From CAWGLW01 sp963823525 (GTDB lineage Bacteria; Pseudomonadota; Gammaproteobacteria; Steroidobacterales; Steroidobacteraceae), in assembly GCA_963823525.1 (NCBI GenBank), contig CAWGLW010000006.1, positions 372,001 through 436,000 on the forward strand: a stretch of 64,000 nucleotides of DNA, in the 5' to 3' direction. The notes beneath the pieces are model-generated. The model ran no database searches. It had not been told where the DNA came from and worked only from the letters and a program-made list of their open reading frames with translations. Made by a program: the position numbers and the translations under genes. Shown in pieces: positions 25,749-34,325 of the stretch. How positions within the stretch are numbered: the stretch's first letter is position 1; each line of letters starts with the position of its first letter.

Positions 25749-26503
25749 GACTGTCGTCCTCTTGCGCGCGTGTGCGCGGCTTCGCCGAACGCCTGGAAAA
25801 GCGCCCTTGAAAATGGATTGTCCATCACCTGCCATTCCGGGTGCCACTGCACCGCCAGCGCAAAAGCAGCTGAAGGAACGCGAAATGCCTCGACCAGGCC
25901 ATCCGGCGCATGCGCCTCGACTTCGAGACCATGGCCGAGCATCTGCACACCCTGCTCATGCACCGAATTGACCCGGACGCGATCGCGTCCGGCCAGTTCG
26001 CGCAGCAAGCCGCCCGGCACCAGCTCGATGTCGTGGGCGGCTGCGTACTGCAACTCGAGCGGGTCGTCCTTGTTTTCCCGGTGGTCGTGCAGACCAGGCA
26101 CCTCGTGAACTTTCTGCAGGAGCGTGCCGCCGAATGCGACATTGACCTCCTGGAAACCACGGCAGATCGCGAACAGCGGTATGTCATTCGAGACCAGTTC
26201 CGGTATCAGTGGCAGTGTCGTCTCGTCACGATGCCGGTCGTGCAGCGTGCCCGGTTCGGACGGCGGGCCGGCGTACCGGTGTGGCTCCACGTTCGAATAG
26301 CTGCCGGTCAGCAGAACGCCGTCGAGGAATTCGATCAGCGACTCGATGTCGATCTGCTCCGCAGACGCCGGTATCAGTACCGGCGTGCAAAGCGATGCTT
26401 TGGCGACGGCATCAATGTATTTCTCGCCCACGCAATGGTAGGGGTGCGGGCCGATGACCCGGCGGTCCGCGGGAATCCCGATCAGTGGTTTCGACCGAGC
26501 CAC
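25745..26503 (-). CDS. puuD: Gamma-glutamyl-gamma-aminobutyrate hydrolase (PuuD-like, class I glutamine amidotransferase fold)
   Basis: Hydrolyses gamma-Glu-GABA to glutamate and GABA, the last step of the pathway. 252 residues from a GTG at 26503 with AGGA 6-10 nt upstream; longer reading would run into the divergent promoter region. The peptidase C26 triad is visible: nucleophile Cys in FAICRGFQEVN, and His and Glu in AVQWHPEW. Further family motifs are LTGSYSNVEPHRY and VNSVHEQG. It is the promoter-proximal gene of the minus-strand polyamine operon. Confidence 0.92.
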   Translation of the reverse strand: MARSKPLIGIPADRRVIGPHPYHCVGEKYIDAVAKASLCTPVLIPASAEQIDIESLIEFLDGVLLTGSYSNVEPHRYAGPPSEPGTLHDRHRDETTLPLIPELVSNDIPLFAICRGFQEVNVAFGGTLLQKVHEVPGLHDHRENKDDPLELQYAAAHDIELVPGGLLRELAGRDRVRVNSVHEQGVQMLGHGLEVEAHAPDGLVEAFRVPSAAFALAVQWHPEWQVMDNPFSRALFQAFGEAAHTRARGRQS

Positions 26504-26596
26504 GTTGTTGTCCTGCGCGGCCGCTGCCGGCCGCAAGTAAAATGCGCTGCTGATTAAACCACAAGCGCCGTTCGGCGCGCTCTGGATTAAGCGAAC

Positions 26597-26616
26597 CGGC
26601 CGATGGCCATCGGCCG
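26597..26616. promoter_or_regulatory. Perfect 20-bp palindrome, candidate operator between divergent polyamine operons
   Basis: Sequence CGGCCGATGG followed directly by its reverse complement, flanked by imperfect CGAA/TTCG arms (with one bulged C). It lies in the 229-bp divergent region between the puuD-like and glnA-like genes, a few bases before an A/T-rich TAAAAT that could be a -10 for the plus-strand operon. A polyamine-responsive repressor (PuuR-type) is the obvious candidate, but no such regulator gene is in the window. Confidence 0.5.
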
Positions 26617-26732
26617 TTCGACATAAAATATCCCGGTGAGTCTTCGCAAAGCCACCTTGCTGCGACTCGAACTGTGGCGCTATGCTGGGCTGATGTCCGG
26701 CCCTCCGTTCGAGGGCGCTCAATCGCAGTCCT

Positions 26733-28103
26733 ATGCCGCAAATAGAATCCTACAAAAAGACCAAGCACTGGCTGACCGAACACCCGGACATCCGCTTCGT
26801 GGATCTCCTGTTGCCGGATCTGCTCGGTATCCCTCGAGGAAAGCGCGTCACGGTCGAACAGCTGGCCGACATACACAGCAACGGAATGCTCCTGCCAGCA
26901 TCGATGTTCGCGCTGCATGTCCTTGGAGAAACCATCCAGGAAACGGGCCTGGGTTTTGACGAAGGCGATGCCGACCGTGTCTGCCTGCCGGTTGCCGATT
27001 CGCTGGTGGCCGTTCCGTGGCTCGGCCCGCAGGTTGCGCAGATGCAGCTCTCGATGTTCGAGCAGGACCGCAATCCGTTCTTTGGCGATCCGAGGCACGT
27101 CCTGGAGAGTGTCCTGGCACGCCTGGCCGGGATCAGCCTGAACCCGGTCATCGCGGTCGAGATGGAATTCTATTTCGTCGATTGTGAGCGTACCGAGGCC
27201 GGCTATGCGCAACCGCCGCGGCGACCCCTGACGGGCCGCCGGGAGCGCAAGACCCAGATTAATTCGATGTCGGTGCTCAACGAGTACTCGAAAGTTCTGA
27301 GCGCCATAGACGCCGCCGCCCAGGTCCAGGGCATTCCGGCCGGCACGGCACTGGCCGAATGCGGCCCGGCCCAGTTCGAAGTGAACCTGCATCACCAGGC
27401 CGACGCGATGCTCGCCTGTGATCATGCCGTGCGCCTCAAGCGACTGATCAAGGGCGTGGCGCTGCAGCACGGACTCGAAGCCACTTTCATGGCCAAGCCG
27501 TACTGGAACCAGGTCGGCAGTGGCGCTCACCTGCACGTGAGCCTCGTCGATACCGAGGGCCGCAACGTGTTTGCGGCCGAGGCCGCCGAAGGCAGTGATC
27601 TGTTGCGTCAGGCGATCGGCGGCCTTGCCGCCACGATGAGCGACACAATTGCCATCTGCGCACCGACCGCCAATTCATACCGGCGTTACCAGTCGGAGGC
27701 CTATGTGCCGCTGGCGCCGCACTGGTCGGTCAACAATCGATCCGTTGCGTTTCGCATCCCGGCCGGCCCCCCCCATAGCCGACGGGTCGAACACCGTGTC
27801 GCCGGCGCCGACGCCAACCCTTACCTGCTCTGCGCGATCGTCCTCGCGGCCATGCACCACGGCTTGACCGGGAAACTGGATCCCGGCCCGCCGCTGCTGG
27901 GCAACGCCTACGAGGACAGCACGCCACAGGTGCCAACGAACTGGCCGGAGGCACTCAATGCTTTCGAGGGCAGCCGGTTCGTCAATACGTATCTGGGCGA
28001 GAATTTCACGCGGCTCTTTGCGCAGACGCGACGCGGCGAGATGCGTGATTTCGACGCGCACGTCTCTCCACTCGAGCACTCCTGGTACCTCGGTCCGAGC
28101 TGA
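26733..28103 (+). CDS. Glutamine-synthetase-family gamma-glutamylpolyamine ligase (second PuuA paralogue)
   Basis: 456 residues with the glutamine synthetase fold. Evidence includes FVDLLLPDLLGIPRGKRV at the N-terminus, AVEMEFYFVD, ECGPAQFEVNLHH, KPYWNQVGSGAHLHVS, an NSYRRY Arg and RVEHRVAGADANPYL. It differs substantially from the puuA-like ligase at 24411-25748 and is nearer the Pseudomonas-type set of several PuuA paralogues with distinct amine substrates. The puuB-like oxidase starts 3 bp after its stop, so its product is probably oxidised directly by that enzyme. True glutamine synthetase is unlikely because of this context. Confidence 0.88.
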   Translation: MPQIESYKKTKHWLTEHPDIRFVDLLLPDLLGIPRGKRVTVEQLADIHSNGMLLPASMFALHVLGETIQETGLGFDEGDADRVCLPVADSLVAVPWLGPQVAQMQLSMFEQDRNPFFGDPRHVLESVLARLAGISLNPVIAVEMEFYFVDCERTEAGYAQPPRRPLTGRRERKTQINSMSVLNEYSKVLSAIDAAAQVQGIPAGTALAECGPAQFEVNLHHQADAMLACDHAVRLKRLIKGVALQHGLEATFMAKPYWNQVGSGAHLHVSLVDTEGRNVFAAEAAEGSDLLRQAIGGLAATMSDTIAICAPTANSYRRYQSEAYVPLAPHWSVNNRSVAFRIPAGPPHSRRVEHRVAGADANPYLLCAIVLAAMHHGLTGKLDPGPPLLGNAYEDSTPQVPTNWPEALNAFEGSRFVNTYLGENFTRLFAQTRRGEMRDFDAHVSPLEHSWYLGPS

Positions 28104-28106
28104 GCC

Positions 28107-29378
28107 GTGCAGCACATCGAATCCTGGTACGCAGCCTCTGCCAATCCGGCACCCCGGCGCGAACCGCTGCGTGGCGAAATCAGTGCCGACGTGTGCGTGA
28201 TTGGCGGCGGCATCGCCGGATGTTCCACCGCATTGAATCTCGCCGAGCGCGGTTACCGCGTCGTGCTGCTCGAAAGCCACCGGGTCGGCTGGGGCGCATC
28301 GGGCCGCAGCGGCGGGCAGGCGATCGTCGGCTATGCCTGCAGCCAGGATGTCCTGGTCCGGCAGCTGGGCGCGGCAACGGCGCGGCAATTGTTCGACGTC
28401 AGCGTCGAGGCTCAGGAACTGCTCAGGGAGCGCGTCAGCCGGCACCGTATCGACTGTGACCTGCACTGGGGCCATGTGCTGGCCGCGATCAAGCCACGGC
28501 AGATCGACGAACTGCGCCGCTGGCAGGATGAGCTCGAGCAACAGTACGAGTATCGTTCAACGCGCTGGCTCGATCGAGAAGCCACGCGCCAGCTGATCGC
28601 CAGCGAGCGGTATGTCGGAGGCCTGTACGATGCCCGCAGCGGGCACCTGCATACGCTGAACTATACCCTCGGGATAGCCGCGGCCGCAGAGGCTGCCGGT
28701 GTGCAGATATACGAAGACAGCCAGGTCACGCGACTGGAGCACGGCGATCCGGCGACGATCGTCACGACTTCCGGCCGGGTTCGCGCCAGCCACGTCGCCC
28801 TGTGCTGCAACGCCTACATCGATACGCTCTCGCCGGTGCAGCGCAAGCGAATCATGCCGGTGGGCACTTACATTGTCGCCACGGAACCGATGGGCGCGGA
28901 GCGCAGCCAGGCGCTGCTGCGCAAGAATGTGGCTGTCAGCGATGTCAATTTCGTGCTCGATTATTTTCGGCTGTCGGACGACCATCGCCTTCTGTTCGGT
29001 GGCCGGGTGAGTTACTCAGGTCTCGATCCACTGAACACCTCCAGGGCAACCCGGGCACGAATGGTGCAGGTCTTCCCGCAGCTGGCTGATCTTGCGATCG
29101 ACTACGCCTGGGGTGGCTACGTTGATATCACGATGAACAGGGCGCCCGACTTTGGCCGGCTGGCCAGCAACATCTATTACCTGCAGGGTTTCTCCGGGCA
29201 CGGCATCGCGCTGACCGGGATGGCTGGCCAACTGGTGGCCGAGGCGATCAGCGGGCAGGCGGAGCGCTTCGATCTGTTCACGCGGATCAGGCACCGCGAC
29301 TTTCCAGGCGGTCCAGCCCTGCGTACCCCCCTGCTGGTGCTCGCGATGCTCTGGTTCCGAATGAGGGACCTGCTCTAG
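28107..29378 (+). CDS. puuB: Gamma-glutamylputrescine oxidase (FAD-dependent, PuuB-like)
   Basis: DAO-family flavoprotein of 423 residues that oxidises gamma-glutamylputrescine to the aldehyde. The dinucleotide-binding motif VIGGGIAGCSTALNLAERG begins near residue 31, followed by GWGASGRSGGQ. The C-terminal YLQGFSGHGIALTGMAGQL closes the FAD site. A GTG start at 28107 lies 3 bp after the ligase stop, so the two are co-expressed. N-terminal SWYAASAN is typical of PuuB/OrdL enzymes. Confidence 0.92.
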   Translation: MQHIESWYAASANPAPRREPLRGEISADVCVIGGGIAGCSTALNLAERGYRVVLLESHRVGWGASGRSGGQAIVGYACSQDVLVRQLGAATARQLFDVSVEAQELLRERVSRHRIDCDLHWGHVLAAIKPRQIDELRRWQDELEQQYEYRSTRWLDREATRQLIASERYVGGLYDARSGHLHTLNYTLGIAAAAEAAGVQIYEDSQVTRLEHGDPATIVTTSGRVRASHVALCCNAYIDTLSPVQRKRIMPVGTYIVATEPMGAERSQALLRKNVAVSDVNFVLDYFRLSDDHRLLFGGRVSYSGLDPLNTSRATRARMVQVFPQLADLAIDYAWGGYVDITMNRAPDFGRLASNIYYLQGFSGHGIALTGMAGQLVAEAISGQAERFDLFTRIRHRDFPGGPALRTPLLVLAMLWFRMRDLL

Positions 29379-29393
29379 TACAGGCCCCGGGAA

Positions 29394-29750
29394 TCAATCG
29401 CCCCGGTACACGCAGCCGCTGGTGCAGGTCTCGTGAACGACAATGCGCGAGAGCTGTTCGAGCTGCGGCTTGAGCGCCTGCCAGATCCATCGCGCGAGAT
29501 TCTCGCTGGTGGGATTCTCCAGGCCAGGGATGTCGTTCAGGCAGCGATGATCGAGGCGTTCGAACACGGGCGCAAACGCGTCTTTCACGTCGGCAAAGTC
29601 CATGACCCAGCCGGACCGATCACCCACCGGGCCGGCCACGTGCACCTCGACGCGGAAGGAATGTCCGTGCAGCCGGGCGCACTTGTGCCCTTCGGGCACG
29701 TTCGGCAATCGATGCGCGCATTCGAGTGAAAAGGTTTTGAATATGTCCAT
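29394..29750 (-). CDS. queD: 6-carboxytetrahydropterin synthase QueD
   Basis: Second step of queuosine precursor (preQ0) synthesis, converting 7,8-dihydroneopterin triphosphate to 6-carboxytetrahydropterin. 118 residues from the ATG at 29750 (AGAGG just upstream). Zinc-ligand histidines are in CAHRL and LHGHSF, the catalytic Cys is in GHKCARLHG, and the family motifs [11 protein letters not shown] and VHET follow. The CxxxCxYRGD end is characteristic of the bacterial QueD subgroup. Other queuosine genes are not in the window. Confidence 0.94.
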   Translation of the reverse strand: MDIFKTFSLECAHRLPNVPEGHKCARLHGHSFRVEVHVAGPVGDRSGWVMDFADVKDAFAPVFERLDHRCLNDIPGLENPTSENLARWIWQALKPQLEQLSRIVVHETCTSGCVYRGD

Positions 29751-29819
29751 GCACCCTCTGGCCCCTGCCAATGGTAGTCGGAGTTTCAGCAGATCGCCGG
29801 CACGCAGTTCGCGTGAGGC

Positions 29820-32000
29820 TCATTTTCGGAGAAGAAAACACGCGTGAATTTTCGGGTTGCGACGGAAATCCTCCGGGATCGTCTGGCGCGTCATGTCCGA
29901 AACCGTGTAGTCACTCAGCGCTTCGAAGTCGAGCCTGAATCGCCGGTAGTTGGTCGAAAATACCAGCAGGCCATCCGGTCGCAGCAGACGCCCTGCCTGC
30001 TGCAGGAGCCAGGCATGATCTCGTTGCACATCGAAATCGCGTTGCATGCGTTTCGAGCGCGACACCGTCGGCGGGTCAACGAAAATCAAACCGTATCGAG
30101 GGCGCACGCCTTCCGTCTCGTCTTCCAGCCAGGCCAGGCAGTCAGCCTGAACGAATTCGTGCTGCGGGCTGAGCAGATCGTTCAATGCCAGGTTGCGCTT
30201 TGCCCAGTCCAGGTACGTCCGCGACATGTCGATCGTCGTCGATGCCGTCGCACCGCCGCCGACCGCCCACACCGTGGCCGACCCGGTGTAGGCGAACAGG
30301 TTCAGGAAGCGTCGACCGGCTGCCGCATCACCGATGTACCGGCGGGTCAGACGATGGTCGAGAAACAAGCCGGTATCGAGGTAATCGTCGAAGTTGACCG
30401 CAAATCGATAGGGACCCTCGCGCACGGTTACGAATTCGCTCTGCTCGTCGAGCTTCTCGTACTGAGCGCCGCCACGTTGCCGCTGCCGCCGGCGGAAGTG
30501 GATACGCTGCACAGGGATATCAAGCACCTCAGGCAGTACCGACAGGGCCTCGTTGCGGCGGAGCCGCGCGGCGTCTTCGGATACCGTTGCCGGTGCGGCA
30601 TATTCCTGCACACAGGCATGTCGTTCGCCATTGCCGTATACGTCGACCGCGAAAGCGTATTCCGGCATGTCCGCATCATAGGCTCGAAAGCAGGCGATCC
30701 CCTCACGCGCCGTCCAGGACCTGAGCCGCGCAAGATTCTTGCGCAGACGATTGGCGAACATCTGCGCACCCGGTCTCGCGCGGGCCTTCTCGAGCCGTTC
30801 AATGCGCGCCGTCTCGCGGTCCGGTTCGACGCAGGACTCATCGAGCTTGAATCGCAGCAGTTTGCACTCGATCGATCCGTTGAAAAACGCGTGACTGCGG
30901 TAGGCACGCAGACCGAGTTCTCGTCCGAGCGGCGGATTGCCGGTGAAGACGGCCGCCTCCCAGCCAGGAAAGCATTCGATCAGGCGGGCACCGAGTTGAG
31001 CGTACAGCGGACGCAGTGTCGCCTCCTCACCCAGTCGCCCGCCGTAGGGCGGGTTCGTGATCACCAGGCCGTCGTTCGCCGGCGCCGGTACGAGGGCGCC
31101 GATGTCGCGACGCTCGAAGACAAGGTGCTCACCGAGGCCGGCCCGATTCGCATTGGCGATTGCTGCCCGGACCGCCGCCTGGCTGTGATCGAAACCCCGG
31201 AAGCGGCCCTGCCCCAGTGAAGCCATGTCGCACGCCTCGCGCGCCTGCCGGCGCATGTCCTCCCAGAGTGAGGCATCGTGCTCCAGCCAGCGTTCGAACC
31301 CGAAGCACCGACGCAGCAGACCGGGCGCGGCATGGGCTGCGATCAACGCCGCTTCGATCACCAGAGTCCCGGATCCGCACATCGGATCGACCAGCGCGCC
31401 GCCGCGCGCCGCGACCTGCGGCCAGCCACAGCGCAACAGCAGGGCCGCGGCGAGGTTTTCCTTCAGCGGCGCTTCGCCACCGCTCTGCCGGTAACCGCGC
31501 CGGTGCAGGGGCACGCCGCTCAGGTCGATGCTCACGGTGGCCCGCGTACCGGCGAGCCGCAGATTAATTCGCAGGTCGGGATCGTCGAGGTCGACGGACG
31601 GGCGGGTCCCGACGCGTTCACGAAACCGATCGACGACGGCGTCCTTGGCCTTCTGCGCGGCGAAACGCGAATGCCGCAACCAGGGGGGCGCATCGCCAAC
31701 AACGTCGACGACCAGCGTACCGGCCTCGGCCAGGTGCTGCTCCCAGGGCAGCGCCTTTAACTGTTCGTACAATTCCTCCGGACCCGCGGCCGGCACGTCG
31801 GCCAGTTGCAGGAGAACACGGCTCGCGGTGCGCGAATGCAGGCAGGCGAGGTAACCCAATGACCGTGGGCCGTGAAAGCTGACACCCGCCGGGTGCTCAC
31901 GCAACGCCTGTGCGCCGAGGTCGCGCAGCTCGTCGGCGAGCAAGGCGGCGACGTTCCTCGGGCAGGCGGCGAAGAAAGTCTCCTGCGGGATTGCGGGCAA
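29820..32000 (-). CDS. rlmL: Bifunctional 23S rRNA methyltransferase RlmKL (m2G2445 / m7G2069)
   Basis: Fused two-domain methyltransferase of 726 residues. N-terminal THUMP domain (about 5-160); RlmL domain with VDPMCGSGTLVIEAAL and the catalytic TNPPYGGRLGEE. The RlmK domain has LNLFAYTGSATVWA and FVDPPTVSRSKRM. The TTG at 32000 lies just after the stop of the aguB-like gene and is the only reasonable start, since homology begins within about nine residues. The fused form is typical of Gammaproteobacteria. Confidence 0.95.
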   Translation of the reverse strand: MPAIPQETFFAACPRNVAALLADELRDLGAQALREHPAGVSFHGPRSLGYLACLHSRTASRVLLQLADVPAAGPEELYEQLKALPWEQHLAEAGTLVVDVVGDAPPWLRHSRFAAQKAKDAVVDRFRERVGTRPSVDLDDPDLRINLRLAGTRATVSIDLSGVPLHRRGYRQSGGEAPLKENLAAALLLRCGWPQVAARGGALVDPMCGSGTLVIEAALIAAHAAPGLLRRCFGFERWLEHDASLWEDMRRQAREACDMASLGQGRFRGFDHSQAAVRAAIANANRAGLGEHLVFERRDIGALVPAPANDGLVITNPPYGGRLGEEATLRPLYAQLGARLIECFPGWEAAVFTGNPPLGRELGLRAYRSHAFFNGSIECKLLRFKLDESCVEPDRETARIERLEKARARPGAQMFANRLRKNLARLRSWTAREGIACFRAYDADMPEYAFAVDVYGNGERHACVQEYAAPATVSEDAARLRRNEALSVLPEVLDIPVQRIHFRRRQRQRGGAQYEKLDEQSEFVTVREGPYRFAVNFDDYLDTGLFLDHRLTRRYIGDAAAGRRFLNLFAYTGSATVWAVGGGATASTTIDMSRTYLDWAKRNLALNDLLSPQHEFVQADCLAWLEDETEGVRPRYGLIFVDPPTVSRSKRMQRDFDVQRDHAWLLQQAGRLLRPDGLLVFSTNYRRFRLDFEALSDYTVSDMTRQTIPEDFRRNPKIHACFLLRK

Positions 32001-32005
32001 CTCGT

Positions 32006-32878
32006 TCAGACGGGTGCTCCGCCATCGAACGTCAGCAAAGGCCCATAGAGGTCGGGCCTGCGATCGCGGAATACGCCCCAGGCGTCGCGCTGCGCCTTAA
32101 GTTGCTGGAGGTCGAAGGTTGCCGTGAGCACCGCTTCGGAAGTGCGGTCGGCTTCGACGAGCTTTTCGCCGGTTGGTCCGGTGATAAACGACGAGCCGTA
32201 AAAGGTGATGTCGTTCTGCGGACTGCGTTCCGTACCGATGCGATTGGAGGCCACCACGGGCATCAGGTTGGCCGCCGCATGCCCCTGCATGCAGCGCTGC
32301 CAGTGATCACGGGAGTCGAGTTGCGCATCCTGCGGCTCCGAACCGATCGCAGTTGGATAGAGCAGAACCTCCGCACCGCCAAGGGCCATGCAGCGTGCGG
32401 CCTCCGGGAACCACTGGTCCCAGCAGATACCCACGCCGAGCGTCGCGTAGCGCGTCTCCCAGACACGGAAACCCGTGTCGCCGGGCGAGAAATAAAACTT
32501 CTCGTGATATCCGGGACTCTCCGGAATATGGGACTTCCGGTAGATGCCCAGCGACTCGCCGTCCGCATCGATCATGACCAGCGAGTTGAAACAGGCCTTG
32601 CCGGCCCGCTCGAACAGACTGACCGGCAGGACCACCTCGAGTTCACGGGCCAGCGCCCGGAATCGATCCACGACGGGATTTCCGGCCACGGGTCTCGCCC
32701 AATTGAAATGCGCTGGCTGATGCTCTTTGCAAAAATATTCAGTCTCGAATAGCTCTTGCAAAAGAACCACTTGAGCGCCCTTCTTGACTGCCTCTCGAAC
32801 AAGCAGTTCCGCCTTCTCGAGGTTCGTCCCCGCATCGCTGGAACAGGCGAACTGAGTCGCCGCCACGCTTACTTTCAT
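32006..32878 (-). CDS. aguB: N-carbamoylputrescine amidase
   Basis: Nitrilase-superfamily hydrolase of 290 residues that converts N-carbamoylputrescine to putrescine, CO2 and ammonia. The Glu-Lys-Cys triad is in LLQELFETEYFCKEH, YRKSHIPESPGYHEKFYF and VGICWDQWFPEAAR; these whole segments are diagnostic for AguB. The ATG at 32878 follows an AGGGTGATG spacing; an upstream in-frame extension lacks homology. Agmatine deiminase (AguA), its usual partner, is not in the window. It could feed putrescine into the neighbouring catabolic genes. Confidence 0.94.
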   Translation of the reverse strand: MKVSVAATQFACSSDAGTNLEKAELLVREAVKKGAQVVLLQELFETEYFCKEHQPAHFNWARPVAGNPVVDRFRALARELEVVLPVSLFERAGKACFNSLVMIDADGESLGIYRKSHIPESPGYHEKFYFSPGDTGFRVWETRYATLGVGICWDQWFPEAARCMALGGAEVLLYPTAIGSEPQDAQLDSRDHWQRCMQGHAAANLMPVVASNRIGTERSPQNDITFYGSSFITGPTGEKLVEADRTSEAVLTATFDLQQLKAQRDAWGVFRDRRPDLYGPLLTFDGGAPV

Positions 32879-33127
32879 CGCATCACCCTGGCTGGAGCGC
32901 CCTCCCGGTGTGGGCGGAGTCAGTCTAGCGAGCACATTGACCTGACACCATTCGAAGATGCCCCCGGCAGCCGAATGCGGCAGTCTCGCCATTGAATCGC
33001 GCGTGACAAAACTGCAATATGTAAAGCCATTGGGGATTTTACTGCGTCATCCGGTCGCGACCAGCGGCTCGCAGTACACAGACGATCCAGAACAAATCGC
33101 AGATACAAAGCATCAGGAGATTATGCA

Positions 33128-34207
33128 ATGTCGAACAGTTTGCTCAGCAGCCTCACCAGCTTGATGACGCCTGACCTGCTCCGCACCGCTGCGGGAGGCC
33201 TCGGCGAGTCAGGTGACGCGGTTTCAAAGGGTATGTCGGCGGTGTTTCCACTGCTGCTCGGCAGCGTTGCACAGCGTTCGGATGATCCGAGCTTCATGTC
33301 CACGCTGTTCAGCCTGGTCACGGACGCGGGCAAGGAAGAAAGCGTGCTCGACAAGCCGACGAGCCTGTTTGGCCAGGCTGCCGCTGCGTTACCGATGATG
33401 GTGATGGGCGGGAAGCTGCTCGACACACTGTTCGGCAACAACACGGGCAAGCTCGCGGGCAACCTCGGCAGCTACTCGGGCGTCAAAGCCTCGAGCGCCA
33501 CCTCGATGCTGAAGTTTGCCGCCCCTCTGCTGCTCTCGCTGTTCAGCAAGACAGTGAAAAAAGACAAACTCGATTCGTCGTCCCTCGGCGGATTGCTGCG
33601 CGGCGAGAAAGACGCGTACATGGCGGCGATCCCGGGCCCGCTCGGCCGCCTTGACAGCTATTTCTCGGCACCGGCCAGTGGTGGGCAGCGTCGCGACACC
33701 TACGTGCCCCCGCCGCCGCCGGAAAAGAAGTCGATCTGGCGCTGGCTGCTGCCATTGCTGATTGCACTGGCGTTGCTGTGGATGCTGCGGCAGTGCATGG
33801 GCGGCAAGGATGAGACCGCACCGGTGACGCGCGCACCGGCCCCGGCGGTCGAAAGGGCTCCGGAAACGGTCGCCCCGGCGCCGATGGTCGCGACGCCGTC
33901 GGCCATCTTGTACTTCGAACTCGATGACACGATGCTGCCGGCTGACGCCGATGCGACACTCGCCGAAGTCGTTGCCTACGTCAAAGCGCACCCGGGCACC
34001 CGCGTTGCCGTCACCGGGTTCCATGATCCCTCGGGCGATGCGGCCCATAACGACGAGCTCGCCAAGGAGCGGGCGGCTTCGGTACAGCAGGCGCTGATGA
34101 CGGCGGGGCTCAGCCTGAACTCCATCGAGATGGCCAAGCCGATGATGACGACCGGGAGCGGCACGATGGAAGAAGCCCGTCGCGTCGAAGTGACGGTCCT
34201 GCCCTGA
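33128..34207 (+). CDS. DUF937 domain - transmembrane - OmpA-like domain protein
   Basis: 359 residues with an unusual order. Residues 1-180 are a DUF937 (YidB-like) segment rich in small hydrophobic helices (GESGDAVSKGMSAVFPLLLG). A Pro-rich linker and a single membrane span near 212-230 (WRWLLPLLIALALLWML) come next. A Pro/Ala-rich linker leads to a C-terminal OmpA-type peptidoglycan-binding domain (about 258-359; ILYFELDDTMLPADA, then HNDELAKERAASVQQAL). DUF937 would be cytoplasmic and OmpA periplasmic, which would link a cytoplasmic or polymer-binding module to the wall. A strong terminator follows. Confidence 0.82.
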   Translation: MSNSLLSSLTSLMTPDLLRTAAGGLGESGDAVSKGMSAVFPLLLGSVAQRSDDPSFMSTLFSLVTDAGKEESVLDKPTSLFGQAAAALPMMVMGGKLLDTLFGNNTGKLAGNLGSYSGVKASSATSMLKFAAPLLLSLFSKTVKKDKLDSSSLGGLLRGEKDAYMAAIPGPLGRLDSYFSAPASGGQRRDTYVPPPPPEKKSIWRWLLPLLIALALLWMLRQCMGGKDETAPVTRAPAPAVERAPETVAPAPMVATPSAILYFELDDTMLPADADATLAEVVAYVKAHPGTRVAVTGFHDPSGDAAHNDELAKERAASVQQALMTAGLSLNSIEMAKPMMTTGSGTMEEARRVEVTVLP

Positions 34208-34250
34208 GGAAGACTGGCATCAGACTGGCCGGATCTGAACCGGCCGAGAA

Positions 34251-34278
34251 CAGGGCCCCGATGGGGCCCTGTTTTTTT
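34251..34278 (+). terminator. Rho-independent terminator after the DUF937-OmpA gene
   Basis: CAGGGCCCC, a three-base loop (GAT), then GGGGCCCTG, followed by seven T. A textbook intrinsic terminator 44 bp after the stop codon; convergent with puuC. Confidence 0.93.
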
Positions 34279-34325
34279 GCCCGGAATATGCGCAAGCGCC
34301 TTTGCGGCAGGCGATTGCCCTCGGC

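Noticed and set aside
23538..26108. Long plus-strand open frame (about 856 codons) across the spuC/puuA/puuD region
   Set aside because: It is antisense to three clearly homologous genes, has no ribosome-binding site or family motifs, and arises from the high GC content.
29844..31220. 458-codon plus-strand open frame opposite rlmL
   Set aside because: Antisense to a strongly supported methyltransferase and without recognisable domains.
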